Shown here piece after piece: positions 12,870 to 26,250 of a stretch of 64,000 nt of DNA. The position numbers and the translations under genes are program-made. Below the pieces are notes generated by a model. It was given only the letters and a program-made list of their open reading frames with translations. It ran no database searches and was not told the DNA's origin. The stretch's first letter is position 1; each line of letters starts with the position of its first letter. The stretch lies in contig OW804094.1 in the NCBI GenBank assembly GCA_942159475.1, positions 61,562,966 to 61,626,965 of the forward strand, in the 5' to 3' direction. The DNA is from Sthenelais limicola. Lineage: Eukaryota; Annelida; Polychaeta; Phyllodocida; Sigalionidae.

Positions 12870-13287
12870 TTTGCTCAGAGAATAAAACACCACATTCCCA
12901 CCTCAATCATGTCTGGACTGGAGATGCCCCTCAGTCGCAGATTTAGCGAAATTTCTTTGATAATACCTAGATATTGACTGTGCTTAATAACAACATCTTG
13001 TACATAGAATCTATAAATGTTGAGAAACTTAGCTACGGTACTTGGATTGTTAATATTTCATGTTAAATATTCAAGTGCTAAGATTTTCCTTTTTATATAA
13101 ACTATATAATATATAATCTATTTATCTTGTTACTTCCTGTCAGATGTTTCTTATCTAGTGTGAAAAGTACTTTAAAAGGGAAATAATATATACGAATTGT
13201 AAGAGCGACAGGTATTCGTGCTGATAAAGTGCTTAAAATTTTCGAATATGTCATGCTCGTTGTTTTTCAAGGTTTATCTGAAATAAA
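12870..13287 (+). promoter_or_regulatory. Peptidase 3' UTR with polyadenylation signal
   Basis: After the TAA stop there are about 400 bp of AT-rich sequence ending in AATAAA at 13282-13287. No other AATAAA lies closer, so this is the probable poly-A signal. Confidence 0.6.
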
Positions 13288-14065
13288 TTTTTAAAAATTA
13301 ACATGTAATTGCCTTGGTACTTACTTTCATGGCTGTCTGTCTTTTGACGATGGAATCAATTTTTTAAAAAAAAACAAAGTGGGGTTCAGAATATGCATAT
13401 AATGTACGTGACCGAAAATGCATAATATTTAATAAATAAAGCAAGGCAAGAAAAGGCTAAAATCATTTGGTTTTTTAAAATCAAGACTGTGTCCAGGGCT
13501 AACCATGCTACGGCTCATTGGTAGAGGTTGGACCAAGTTGGCCATGTCAAGGCAGGTCCTTGCATTTGGAAGATAACTTATCCAAAACTACTACTACTTA
13601 AAGCTAATAATTCCGACCCTGACAAGCTGCAGTAAACTTAAATAACAGGTCTTGAAACTGTCCTCTGTAGCTGGTGGTCAAGCTTCAGGCCTCCAGGTTG
13701 GAAGTTTGCTGTCTGTAGTCTCAAATGGGGAGATCTTAGACACCAAGATTATGTCACTCTCCATGGAGTGCGCCATTGCATGAGTGCGTTTGAAATTTTA
13801 TTTTTCAATGACAATGCCCACCACCCGCCCTGCTCCTACCTTAAAAATTGCATTTGTTTCAGTGTCTTAACTGCCCTGCCTTCCCACAAAGGCAGGGCGT
13901 TACCGCTATCCATTTCGAATATATTTTCCCTTTTGCTGGTTAAGTTGTGCCAAACACCACTTCTGGGGGGAGTCCCCCTCCACTGACCGTTTGCGGCTAG
14001 GTCAAGGGCGGGAGGTAGCCAATGAGATCTCTGGACACAAAGCCGGGATATTCAACTTTCAAAAC
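13288..14065. other. Intergenic before the helicase gene
   Basis: No coding evidence. The last 200 bp become GC-richer with CCGCCC/GGGCGGG words, which may be the promoter of the RecQ-like gene. No TATA box is seen. Confidence 0.4.
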
Positions 14066-15942
14066 ATGGAGTCAAGCTATATACCAACGGTGCCAAACAG
14101 GTTTAGAATTCCTTCTTTGAAGGACTTTCAGAGGGAAATTCTAGATGCCTTACTAATTGGAAAAGACACGTTTTTGTCCGCAAAAACTGGTGGTGGGAAG
14201 TCCATGTGCTACCAGGCGTTCCCCATTGCTTGGAAGCATAAACATGGAAATAAGGACGAGAGTATTGTCGTAGTGATTTGCCCTCTGATATCCATCATGA
14301 AGGAACAGGTTCCGTACCTCCGGAGGTTGGATTTTAAGGCCTGTTATATTGGAGAGCAAGGTATTTCACCAGAATCGATTATTGCTGCCGAATACACCGT
14401 TTTGTTTGCCTCCCCTGAGTCCATTGTTGGGACACCGAAATGGCGTGACATGTTGTTAAGTGAGCCATACCAACTTATTGCCATTGTTGAAGGCCACACA
14501 ATTCTTTTATGGTAAGTAAATAAAAATCAGCATAATGATAATAAGTATTTATTAAGCTTATTCAGAAATAAGTTAGGTAATCTTTCTACATGGAATCTAA
14601 TAATTATAAAACGTATTACTTATTGTTTACAGATGCTCATCCCATTACAATATATTTTATTAATAACACTCATGTGACACATTTGTCAATGTTTATAAAC
14701 AAAATCTCAGCAGTATTTTGAAACGTGCAATCGGTAAAAGTACAATGTACAGGCAGGCATGCATGCTATAACTCATTAGTTATGAAATATTTCTACAACA
14801 TTTAAAATACATGTTCAATGTAATAAAAAAGTTTCCTTTTCTAGGAGAGAAAGGAGAGGTGAGGAAGAAGCATTCTGGTCATGGTTCTCCAACCTTGGAG
14901 AATTGAGGTCCTTAACACCTTGGGTACCTATACTGGTGATGACTGCAACTGCCAGCAACAGTGCAAGGTTTCAGATCAAACGTAAATTGGCATTGAGAAA
15001 TGCACTAGAAATCGTGGAGAGCCCTGATCGTGAGAACATATTAAATTGCATTTAAAGCGTGTTAAAGCCACATCTCCAGTTGAATGTGTGTTTGGATGGC
15101 TCATTGACTTGATAGCTCACAGTGGTCAAAACTGTCCAAAGTACATTATATTCTGTAAAACTATCAATGACTGCTCCAAGGTTTATACTGCCTTCATCAT
15201 GTCCGCCTCAATACAGAAAAAATACTTCCAAATGTATCATTCTATGACAGAGGAAAGTGTTAAAGAGAGCATCAGAATAGATATGGCACATCCAGATGGG
15301 GATGTTCATATCCTAATTTGCACCAATGCAGCTGGAATGGGAGTCAATTTCAGTAGTGATAATAATGTGATAAACTATGGACCACCCCATGACATGGATA
15401 CATTTCTCCAACAGTTTGGTAGAGCGGGACGCACAGGGAGACAAGCACATGCCATTCTGATCTTCTCCAACAGACAACTTTGGAACATAGATCAGGAAAT
15501 GCTTAATTATGTAAGAAATGAGGATAAGTGTCGCAGAAACATGATTTTAAAATATTACAACCATACATCCACATCCCATGTTGATTACCTGTGTTGTGAT
15601 ATCTGTGCCGAGTCTTGTTCATGTGGGCCCAATATATCAACAGAAATTCACCCTGCCCTTATAGCTGAAGAAGATGATGAATCTGAGGATGAGGGAGAAT
15701 GTGTACCCTTCACAAAAGATGAAGCTGATAATGTCAATACATTACTCCAGTCATATAAGGAGAGCTTAGATTCAGGTGGGCAAGTGATTCCTGGAGAATG
15801 TTTGCATGGATTTACTCAAGCATCAATTGCCTCGGTTATCCAATGGGGTTATCGTGTCACCTCAGCCGATTTCCTACTGGAAAAATGTAATCTGTGGAGT
15901 TTTTTGACATTATGCGAATCATACAAGATGCAGGGATGCTAA
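14066..15942 (+). pseudogene. RecQ-family DNA helicase-like gene, one intron, degraded
   Basis: RecQ helicases unwind DNA 3' to 5' using ATP. The ATG at 14066 starts MESSYIPTVP. Motif 0/I follows as SLKDFQREILDALLIGKD and AKTGGGKSMCYQ (Walker A), then CPLISIMKEQ (Ia). Exon 1 ends at 14511 in a GTAAGT donor and exon 2 starts at 14845 after TTCCTTTTCTAG, in phase. Exon 2 has VMTATAS (motif III), then HILICTNAAGMGVNF and QFGRAGRTGRQ (motifs V and VI). Two defects are seen: the Walker B/DEAH box reads AIVEGH, losing the catalytic Asp, and there is a one-base frameshift near 15045. Part of the C-terminus may be missing. RecQ-like relatives in multiple copies are known from invertebrates and some accompany transposons; no terminal repeats were found here. 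A host paralogue gone to pseudogene is equally likely. Confidence 0.85.
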
Positions 15943-16249
15943 ATGTCAGACTTTCAGCTGATTTCCGATTTTATCAATTTCCAAGAAAAACAATACTTTC
16001 ACTATCATTTATCAACTAAATCTTTAGTCTGGTTTTGCAGTCCTTCCTATTCCTCCCCTCCTCCGCAGTTTTGCAGTCTGTTTTATTCCTCCCCTCCTCC
16101 CCCAGTGTCAGATCTCAGTCAGACGTACACAGTTCCCACTGTCAGATCTTTCTCGGAGGCTTTTCAGCCAGCGGAAAGTCACAAAACCGGGCAGAATATT
16201 TACTGGTCAATCATTGGTAAAAAATCGGCGCCAGAAGTGTTCTGATTGG

Positions 16250-17543
16250 CTGCTCACTGTTAGGTGTTCCGCCCTAGTGGCGCCCTCTTACCAATAAAGA
16301 GTCAACTACGAGATCTAGCAGACAACCATACTGATTCCAATCTTCTCTATCAACATTCACTGTGTCCTGGTTTCAAGCACTTCTAGCCTTTTTGAGACAC
16401 GATTTGCCCATCTCAACTGATATTATTTATCTTTTGCTTAAATAGTTGTATACGTTCAAACAATTTATAATCTATTAAAAAAAAATGTTATATCTTTGAG
16501 TTGGTTGTCAGATATGAATTAAAATCGTCATGGAATATAGTTCAGACTTTCTCCTACAACCCAACTAGCATCCCTGAAGATGCCTTGCAAATACAACATC
16601 AAGAGGAATCTTTGGATTATTTGGTCGAGGATGATGATGTTTAAATTACCTGAGACAATATTCTAACATATCTGATGAGGTAACAAAGCAGCATGTTTTT
16701 CACTTTACTCATGCAATTTAATTTAGAGTAGAGCTAAAATAGAAAATACACATGAAATATCCTGTCACACTTGGAAAAGAAATCTAGTTATCCTATGAAT
16801 GAACTTTATGTGCAGCGAGCCGATTGACATGCAGACAATCATACTACTAAGATTATTTCCCACCCTGATAGAAATTCAAGGATTTCAGTATGGTTTACTA
16901 CAGGTTATTTCGATTACCCAATAAAAGAGTAAGGGGGCCTTTGTATACTGTTAAATAAATGAGAATGAACCACCTACTCCACTGTTGTACTTAATTTCAT
17001 GTTTGGCAATTATTGTTTCCTTCTTTTATTTACTTTCATCACTCCCTAGTAGTCGAGGGTCCCCAAAATGTAATAAATCTCTAGGATTCAGACAGTCATT
17101 ATAAACAGAAGGGTAAATAATACTGCCATGTTGTTATATGCCATATATGGGTGCAGAAATCTTATTGTACGATTGACTTTAACTGATAAAATAAAATGAA
17201 ACCACTAAAATAAACCCAGATGTGAGAGAACATACATTTCAATGGCACAGGGTCGATTGTTTATATCAACTATAGTTGATATCAACTCTATACGCAGATA
17301 TCCCCAGTATTTATCATTTGTAGGCATAATTTCTCCTAATTTACTTAATGTATACATAGAACTGCCAATTGTAAACATTCTGTTAACCAGACCCATATAA
17401 AGATGCGCCAATTCTTATTGACATACCCCTCATTGACCATTTGAATAATAGTCAACAGATTTATGATATTTTTTAATGAAATATACTATGGCGCTTTAGA
17501 AGTCCACATTTAAGCACCAAGTACTGTAATATTGTACAATATA
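16250..17543. other. Intergenic, no gene recognised
   Basis: AT-rich sequence downstream of the helicase relic. No conserved coding segment, RNA gene or terminal repeat is visible. Confidence 0.5.
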
Positions 17544-20387
17544 ATATGGGTCAGATTTTTTAGGAATGTACAATTGCTGAATTTCTGTTCTTTAAACGTT
17601 GTACTGGCCACTATATGCTTGAAAAAAGTGATACTAGTATGGCTTTGCTATCGGCTTGGGCTATCGGAAAATGTATAGTTTTGCATGATTTTCTTTAATG
17701 CTAATTACACAAAATGCCTTAAATGTAAAAAATAACCTTTTTTAGTAAAAAAAAAAAACCACCATTTTTTCACACTTGTTGTGTGTCTGTGATCAAACTA
17801 AATAAATAACACAAAATCGAATCACTACTCTTTGTTCCTCAACCATTTTCCTACATGTTTCTGCTTTATTTTGCTTTCTTTTATGTTTTAATGTATATCT
17901 GACAGTATTAAACTCACATGTCACACTGGTTTTAGCCCTCCAGGAACGTCCGGTATGGTAAATTATTGTTATTATATTCATAAAAAAGAGGGTAGTTAGG
18001 TTTGATCTAAATCCATAGAATTGATCCCTAACATATATAGGATGGTGGTCAAATAGTTTTTATGCTTAGATACATATTTTTTGAGTCAGTGGCTGAATGG
18101 TTTTGAACCACAAATTTTATACTTTTTTCATACCAGACCTTCCAAATCAACACTACTTTTTGTTTGGGTCTGTTTCATCCATCTTTAACCAGAATTATTT
18201 GATTTTCGATCTAAGTATTCCAGAGCATGCCTTATATCTATACACCTGAAATTAGGAATGAATGATCATTTTAACTGGGGATATTCTCTATTAAATAATA
18301 GTTGGAACGTCCGGTATAATTTTGGAATGTCCGGTACAAATAAACTGACTATGCTTTTCCCACTTCATCACACTACTGGAGCAGTCATGCTATGTCTGTA
18401 TACATATGGTATGGTTGGAATGGCCAAAGGAATAATCGAGGCATGTGTTGCAGTGTTAATCTCCTCTCATTTCCTTTTATCCAAGATGAAATTGTTGTAA
18501 ACGTATTTTATTTTTGAGTATAATTGTACAGGTTGGCTTAAGAAATCGATCATAGCCTTAATTTCTATTGCCATAGTTAGAATATAGAGTTATCATGTGT
18601 TGAAGTAAGTAGTTGTGGCTGTACTGACCAAAGCTTGGCTTTCTGAATGGGGTCAGATATCAGATATTTAACTTTTCCCACTCAAAAGTCAAGACCAGAA
18701 CGTCCGGTATGAACCAAAACATTATTTTTTTGGAACTTCATCAATAATGTGCCATTCTTAACTCTGACTCCAATCCGACTTAGTATGATGTAAAAATGAT
18801 CAGAATATATTCATGAAATGTTTGGTTGATTTAGAGTGTTTTGTTATCCCCTGGTGACATGTTAAGTTAATACCGGACGTTCTGTATATGAAAAAAAGGT
18901 CCTGTTAATCCAATTTGCTGTCATTGTTAACAATATTTGAGTTTAATTTGGTACAAAAAAACTTTGTCTTGAGCTATAAATACAGTTATCAATGGCTAAG
19001 ACTATGTTAAAACTTATATTATTGCCTTAAATAGAGCTTAAAACATAGTTGATCTTGGACGTTCCTATGTAGGCCTACCGGACGTTCTTTCAGTTTTTTT
19101 GAATAACCCTTTTATGCTTTATTTACATGCTCACACCCTCATTTTATGTTTTTTAGTCATCATTAGTGACGACACTTATGTGTTTATGTATAAGACAATT
19201 AATTTCAACTGTTATATCATGTGGTATTTCCCAGTCAATTGTATACCGGACGTTCTCCAACCATAAATTTTACTTAAAAATACCAGAAATAATATTTCAA
19301 TCTCAATAATATTATACCTGAAGATACCCCTATATATACCCTAAACTATGAGGTGGTCAAAATTTAATTCTAAGAAAACATTTTTTGACCATTTTGATGT
19401 ACCCCTTGAATTTCACTATTTCGTCTCATTCTATCTTATTTTTATTGATTTTACCAATATTTCTGGCAGACAATCTGGTCTATAAGATGCCTTCTAGTTT
19501 GTTACCAACGAATATCGGCATATAATTATATGATCTATGTTCTTTGAGTATGAGTTGATTATATTGTCCTAATAATTTTTTGGAACGTCCGGTATGGAAC
19601 GTCCGGTATACAAGACACTTGGAGGATCAGAGGACTATCATTATCTCAATACAAATGCATTGTTATATGCGTTTTGCCCTATGTTATGAAAATCTTTTGA
19701 GATACTGTGTTTATTTCTTCCCTGTCAATGAGTCTACCCATATATAGTCATTATTAGAACGTCCGGTATAAAATCTGGAACGTCCGGTATAGAACATAAG
19801 TTTTTCAAGGACACCTGTGGCATATATTGAATAGTATGGAGGGGGTAAAATACAGTGAACATGCTCTATACATATATCTAATTTTCATATAAGAATGATC
19901 TCAGATCTGTCCATGCACTCACATCCTTGAGAAAAAAAAGAAAAATGTGTTCAGAATCAAATAAAAAACAAATTCAATAAAAAAATGTTAATGACAGTTG
20001 GGTTTGAAATAATTATTATATTATGATGGCTGGTGACAGGAACCCAAGATTGATTCTGATGATTAATAAAAGTATTTTTTATATTTTAAATCTAGGTATG
20101 AGTTTCTGTGATCTATACAACTCGTTATATTGTCTTTCATATAATAAAATATCGATTTTCATACCGGATGTTCCAGGGAAAAAAGCTATCCCATTCAAAC
20201 TATTATAAAAACAGACACAGTAGTCAGAAGTAAGTATAATCGATATTTACAGAATCCATAGGCATATAGGAAGATGACCAGATAGTTTGTAAAGATCATT
20301 TCTATGATTTTCTTTGGCCAATTTCTTGCTCTGCTTATCCCATACCGGACGTTCAATTGTACATTTCTAAAAAAATCCGACCCATAT
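17544..20387. mobile_element. Non-coding inverted-repeat element of about 2.84 kb carrying dispersed GAACGTCCGGTAT motifs
   Basis: The left end ATATGGGTCAGATTTTTT then AGGAATGTACAATTG is the reverse complement, with few changes, of the right end CAATTGTACATTTCT ... GACCCATAT. These ends match the MITE at 5723-5967. Inside there is no ORF above about 80 codons. Instead the word GAACGTCCGGTAT or its complement, or a one- or two-base variant, appears about a dozen times between 17943 and 20354, in both orientations and sometimes in pairs. The last copy abuts the right inverted repeat. It is a non-autonomous DNA transposon, possibly one that depends on a transposase binding many internal sites. 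Confidence 0.8.
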
Positions 20388-23300
20388 GCATCTAGGGGGG
20401 TCTGCTTCCCCATGAAAATGTTGAGAAAATTATGCCGTTTTAGTGCGTTCTGCTGATTTTGAAGGTCATCAGGGCAATCTCTTAAACATTAAACTCATAG
20501 TTTCCATGATCCAACTTTATTTTCATTCACCCTAACAATATGTTTGAGATATCAATTTTCCAATAGCATTCTCTCGGACTGAAAGTCATGTGTCTGCAGG
20601 TGGCGCTGCGAACAGTGGGTTGCATTTTGACCCGATGTGCATTGGAAAATCTGCCAGTGCATGCAAAAGTGCATCTGACCAGTCACAAAAGTGCTATCCT
20701 CTCAAAAAAGCAGTTCTGCACCTGGTTCTGTACCTTGTAAAATGTGCATCTTCTGATGCACTTCAAAATGTGTATCAACGTTATGCATCTAAATCAGGTG
20801 TAAATGCACAAGCTGCATGCAGTTTACTTAGTTTATCAAGTGATGAACATGTAAATATAAAGTTTATACTGGTGAAGAATATTAAGGCCTGTACTACATA
20901 TTCCATTATCTGATATGTCACAGGAAAATGAGTCACACGTTGGATAATTCATATTTTTGAAATAACACTTTTTTATTATTTAATTCAAAGGCCTATGATA
21001 TAATCAATGTTGTAGGCATTTATTTATATTATATAATATATTTTATTATTACTGACCATATACTGCCTCCCTCTCAGCTCTCCCGCCCTTGATATAACCA
21101 TATTAAATGTGTTGATAAGGGCGTAAAGCAACCCATCTCACTCACTCACTCACCATATATATGGTCAGGTTGGTTGTCAATCTAAAGTGATTCCACTCCC
21201 TGAGTAACCCTCTCACACATACACACATATAAAGCAGACGCACAAACTCTTAGCAAAGCTTTAACACCTTAAAGAAGCCCGTCATCACAAGGGAAAGTCA
21301 GGTACAATTGAAACTGTAGTATATTCTTATTCAATAATACATGCACGACAAATGGATGAACAAAATAAATGATACTGGTATAGCACTCTTAATCATCCCC
21401 CCACCCCCACCCCCGTTCTTCACAATCACAGCTTATTAATTGTGCCATCCGATACCACTCTACTGGTTGTAGTGAGATCATGATGCCCCTGGTTTAATTC
21501 TTCATTCCCTCAGCTTTCTGCAGCTATAAGGTGTGTGTATGTTAGCGATGTTTCTAACATAGGAGAGTGCTTTTGATATGGGTCATCCTCAAATAAAATG
21601 TTTAGATTCCTTCCCATTGTGAGAGATGTATGTGTTACATAGTAGCACAGACATAATTATACCTCGCATCATGAAGGAATGTCATGATAATTCTATCTGA
21701 GGATGATAGGTCTCTAATGTACACTCATACCTTGGTTAACACACACAAACTTTATAGTTACAGAAAGCTGAGGAAATGAGGAATTTAACCATATGCACCA
21801 TTTTGATTTTACTTGAAGACGGAGAGCGTTATCGCCGTGCGTAACTGTTGCGCATACTTGTCATAGGATAGTTCCCAATGCACAATGGAAAATCTGCCAA
21901 TGCATGTCGCACATCTGAAACTGAAGTCTCAGACACTCACAATGGTACACACCTACACACTAAATTAAACGATGTAAACATACTTCCATATTACACAATA
22001 TCACATCTCAACTTTTCCCATGGATTTAATTCCTCCTTTTATGGTTACCGACCACCCCATTCTACATTTTGCTCAGTAACTCCCTCTCTCTCCCTCTTAT
22101 ACATTCTCTCCTATTCCACATACATATCAGATATAAACGATAATAGCTGCACAAACAGATCAGGTATAGCAATGAAAGTGCCTTACTGAGTGCATCATAA
22201 CTATGTCTTTTACATCTGGACAGAAGTGCATCGTTGGGAGTATGAGAACCGCATTTATAAATTGGGTCCATAGAGCATATTATATTTATTTCAAAATGTC
22301 AGATATATATCTCTATAACCTAAACTTTCTTAAAAGTTCAGAACAAATAAATCTTCAGAACAAATCTGCGCACACAACTACCATAAAATTATGAAAGGCA
22401 GTGAAGCCACAAAAGGCCATAGTACCTAGCACTGCACTCTCATCTGGCATTCACACTCACACTGTCGCACATCTGACATTCCACTCTCTTACACTCACAC
22501 TCAGTCTGTGACACCCAAGTGAAAGAAACCCCTATTCACAAAGCTAAACGATGGAAGTCTACCTCCATATTACCAAAAACAATACTCCTCAGACTGATTT
22601 ATTTCCTCCTTTTAGAATTCTCATCCCGTTCTTCACATGAAATTAAATGACTATACTTAATATAGCTGTAGCTCACACTATTATATGTCTTATATCAGGG
22701 ACTCTATAAATGAATCTTCAGCTTGTGAAATTAACACCCACCCGCTGCAAAATGCGGGTAAAATATGATTTGAATGGATCATATTTCATAATTGTGTAAT
22801 TGAAATAACTTGAACTTCTTTAATTGAGGGGAAATGTGCCCTGTATACATGTTTGCATGGCAGTGAAAATGCACAATTTTGATAATTGATAGGTGACCCC
22901 CACACCCACACCCTTTAAATATATTTGTATGTAATAATTTTCATATGAATATATTTTTTTTTGGAAATGGGATTCTTAACCCTTATGTGAGATGCATATT
23001 ATTAAACAGTGTTATAATATTGCTTGAGGTATTTCTCAGACAAAGGAACCCTGATTTTGATATAACACACACACTAACCATTGTGCGACTTGTTCTGGCC
23101 AGGTAAAAGTACTTGTTTTACACTAGGTGGCGTGGCAGGTCACCAAGTTGCATTTACAATTTCTTTCACAATTAAAGCACCGCTAATATACATATGTAGC
23201 ATTTATACACTATATATATTGCCCATCATAACTATTACAAGTAACATTCGTCTATACTTTATTTGTATAACTTGTCTGGAGGATGTTGGAAATGATCCTG

Positions 23301-25160
23301 ATCAAAACACCCAAGCAACTGGACATATGATTGTACTTAGTCAGCTTGGAGACTCAACCAACTTAACAACTGAAATGAACCGTTCTCAGTGGCTATACAT
23401 GGGGGCAGCTTTGAGGCCCGGCCTGATACAGACAGGAGCCTGTATCCAGTGAAGTTTAGCCGCCAGAATCGTTGAGAACATTTGTTTCCTGTGATAAATT
23501 AGTTGCTTAGAGTTAACCTTATAAATTGTTGACTGACAGCCATTGATATATCCCACCGTCCAACCTCCCATCACCACCCGGGAGACCCACGCCGTGGCCA
23601 CGGCCACTAGGCGTACACGTTGTGTTGCTGCTAAGAAGGGTTGTCAAGTCTTTTGCCTGGCTATGTCTGCCGCCCATCTATGGCACAGCCATACGACGGA
23701 CGCAGACAATTAGATTATATATTTTGTTACCTTTTTTAATGTGATAATCCTAGATTCTTTACGTTTGTTTTGACGCCATTGACGAGCGTGGTGGACGGAA
23801 GTAAACCCAGAACAAGAGCATCGCGCATGCGCAGAGGAGACTACTCCCTATGGAAATCCTGGCGCATGTTTACGTGCGACGGCAATGGTGGCCAGTTGAG
23901 AAGCTGGAGACGGGTCGTTCGTCGTAAATTTGTTGGTTTTTTGTACGGCATTGTATACAAATTCCGACTGGCTTGTTCGGTATAGGTAGGTCTAAATAGA
24001 GTGAATCGGCGGGCGGTTGGTGACAAACCCGGGGAAAATTTCGAACTAAAGTGTTTCCTGTGCGCCCCTTATCCTAGTGCCGTTCTTTTGGAGGTATGGA
24101 GGGCCTGGTGTAATTTTTGAGAAGAAGCTGCGCTTTTGCAGGCAAAAGGCGGATGTGGCCCGATTGGTCTAGCAAAGGGAATGGTACATCAGCTGAGGTA
24201 AACTGATTACAGAAGGAGTAAGGCAACATGCCAGACTCATCTGAAATATTCAAGGAATATGGATAGTATTCACCTTTTAATGTGTTCAAATTACCTGCCT
24301 AAATACATTGGTCCTACAGAGCATTGAAAGTGGCTAGCTGAGTGCTTAGAACTGCATTCAATAACCTGGTAAATAGAGCATCATTGGGAGCATTAAAAGT
24401 CTTATTCATAAACCTGGTTCATAGAGCATTGTTGAGTGCATCCTGAGTGCATTCATAAATCGGGTCCATAGAGCATTGTAAAATCAAGTTTGAGCCTCAC
24501 AACTGTTTACGATATTCACTAGTAAAGCACCAGGTCACAATCAGGTGCAAAGGTACAGGTCACAATCAGGTCATAACTGTTCTAATGCACATCGGGGAGC
24601 GGTATTAGGTGCAAGTCCCATAGAATCCCATGCTAAGATTTTGAACTTCAACCCCCCGAAAAATATAGAAAAAATTCACAAAATAATAATCGCTTTCATA
24701 TACACAATGTTTGATGATCCTAAAATCTTATATTTTGAGAACAAGTTGATTATCATCTGTTTCACCTACCATATACCTCACTGCTAGACACTGCACGACC
24801 ACCGCTTTTTTTTTAAAAAGCCGCATCAGCTATTCTTTACTCCCTAATCAGTCGTACCCGTTATCACGGTTGGGCGCCTATATACCTAGAACGACATTTA
24901 TAGCTGTCTCTGCCCACCAAATACATGCCTATTGAGCTTATTCTCCATGCTCACTCCTACCGTATATTAGTAAGCAACGATATTAGCTAGTGATTACTGG
25001 AACAATATTGTCTAGAAAAGAAGATATAAGCCCATTTACCACCACCAAGTCATGAAATATGATTTGAATCGATCCCCATTGCCGCATTTTAGTTCCGAGA
25101 CAAGCCGCTCTGGCGCTACCGTACGTCCGTGTTTACATGAACCAGCACGCAGGCATGAAC
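20388..25160. other. Repeat-rich intergenic DNA, no gene recognised
   Basis: No reliable coding region. Several dispersed repeat families recur inside it. The word GGAAAATCTGCCA followed by GTGCATG/ATGCATG occurs near 20640 and 21888. The words GGGTCCATAGAGCAT and CATTGGGAGCAT or close variants occur near 22225-22275 and several times between 24310 and 24480. The segment at 23650-23760 resembles 10440-10580 (both contain GCAGACA and GTTACCTTTTT). Confidence 0.5.
24310..24485. repeat. Degenerate tandem repeat with GGTCCATAGAGCATTG words
   Basis: About three imperfect units of 55-65 bp carry TAGAGCATTG or TAGAGCATCATTGGGAGC, ATTCATAAA and CTGAGTGC. A further diverged copy lies near 22185-22275, so the family is dispersed as well as tandem. 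Confidence 0.55.
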
Positions 25161-25203
25161 GTCCCATACACACAACGCCAGTGGCGGTGTGTGTATGGGG
25201 GAC
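25161..25203. repeat. Strong hairpin
   Basis: GTCCCATACACACA, then a near-palindromic GCCAGTGGC centre, then TGTGTGTATGGGGGAC. The arms pair over about 18 bases with few mismatches. Function unknown. Confidence 0.7.
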
Positions 25204-25379
25204 ACTAGGTAGGATGGGGCTGGGTGGAGGGGCGAGCGTCAGCAAATGGTTTTTTTTATTCATATAACCTAACAATGACCAGTAGTCCTTCGCTACCCCT
25301 GTACGCTAGACCCCCCTCCCCCCCCCCCCTCCTCCTCCATTAATAGACTCTAGGTGGCGCCACTGAGGGGTTTAACTAA

Positions 25380-25660
25380 CCCCCCAACCACTAGGTGGCG
25401 CCCCAGTATGGGGTGGGAGTGTGGGAGTTAACTAACCCCCTCCTAGGTGGCACTTCAGTATGGGGTGGGACTCAACCCAACCAGTAGGTGGGGCTCCAGT
25501 ATGGGGTGGGAGGGGGAGGGGTTTACAAGGAGGGGTGGGTGCTGCTTCAGTATGGGGTGGGACTCACCCCAACAGGTAGGTGGCGCTCCAGTATGGGGGT
25601 GGGAGGGGGTTAAAGGTAAGCCCCCCCTCCCATCCACTAGAAGGAGAGGGGGAAGGGGTT
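25380..25660 (+). repeat. G-rich minisatellite (AGTATGGGGTGGGA units)
   Basis: Five or six units of roughly 35-60 bp each contain TAGGTGGCGC or a variant and then CAGTATGGGGTGGGA, with long G runs. A C-rich tract (25308-25330) lies just before it. The G runs could form quadruplexes. Open frames here are by-products of the repeat. Confidence 0.8.
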
Positions 25661-26250
25661 TACAGGGTGGGGTGGGGGCGAGTTTCCATACATTTACTAC
25701 AGTAACAGCTATCTTGAGGGGATTGGGGTTGAGAGAAAATATATTAAAGGAATAAAATATTCATGATTAAGGTGATGCAATCGGTTATACTTGGTGGCTC
25801 AGAGGAAGACCACTTGATGGGGTTGGGTAACGTTGGATTAACTCCAACACAAAACAATTTGTATAAGCTCAAGGAGGAAAAGCTCCAATTTGTAGGCTTT
25901 AAGAGGTCACCGATTCAATTCCAGGACGAGTATTTTCCTTTGGCACCCATTGCATGAGAGAGATGGATGTGACACTAAGTTAGATGCTTATAAACACATA
26001 ACAACCGTTGACCACACCCCTCCCACCCATTGTTATATAGCGTAGCGTTTGTTAATAGCATTTAGTAACTCCTAATTTGTTTTTATAACAATTGAGTAGC
26101 ATCCGTGATGCATTAATTTGTTTGTGTAATGGTTGGCGTGGGAGTGAATGGTTTTCATGTTTTTGGGTGATGGGAAGTCATTTCTGTGCTGACAACTGAC
26201 GGTAACAGGACAATATTGCATTTAACGCCAAGAGTTATACTAGGATTACG
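25661..26250. other. Intergenic, possible left flank of the Polinton
   Basis: No gene recognised. If the Polinton's left terminal repeat is in the window it should be here, but without the right end to compare I cannot identify it. Confidence 0.35.

Noticed and set aside
17943..20354. Regular-looking repeats of GAACGTCCGGTAT as a CRISPR array
   Set aside because: Copies occur in both orientations at irregular distances of 13 to several hundred bases, in eukaryotic DNA. This is not an array.
20590..20913. 107-codon plus-strand frame as a gene
   Set aside because: It is built from a dispersed repeat that recurs near 21880 and has no recognised domain.
23081..23452. 123-codon plus-strand frame
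   Set aside because: No domain, no codon pattern, begins and ends in repeat-like sequence.
25447..25755. Open frames in the G-rich minisatellite
   Set aside because: Both strands are open there only because the repeat lacks stop codons.
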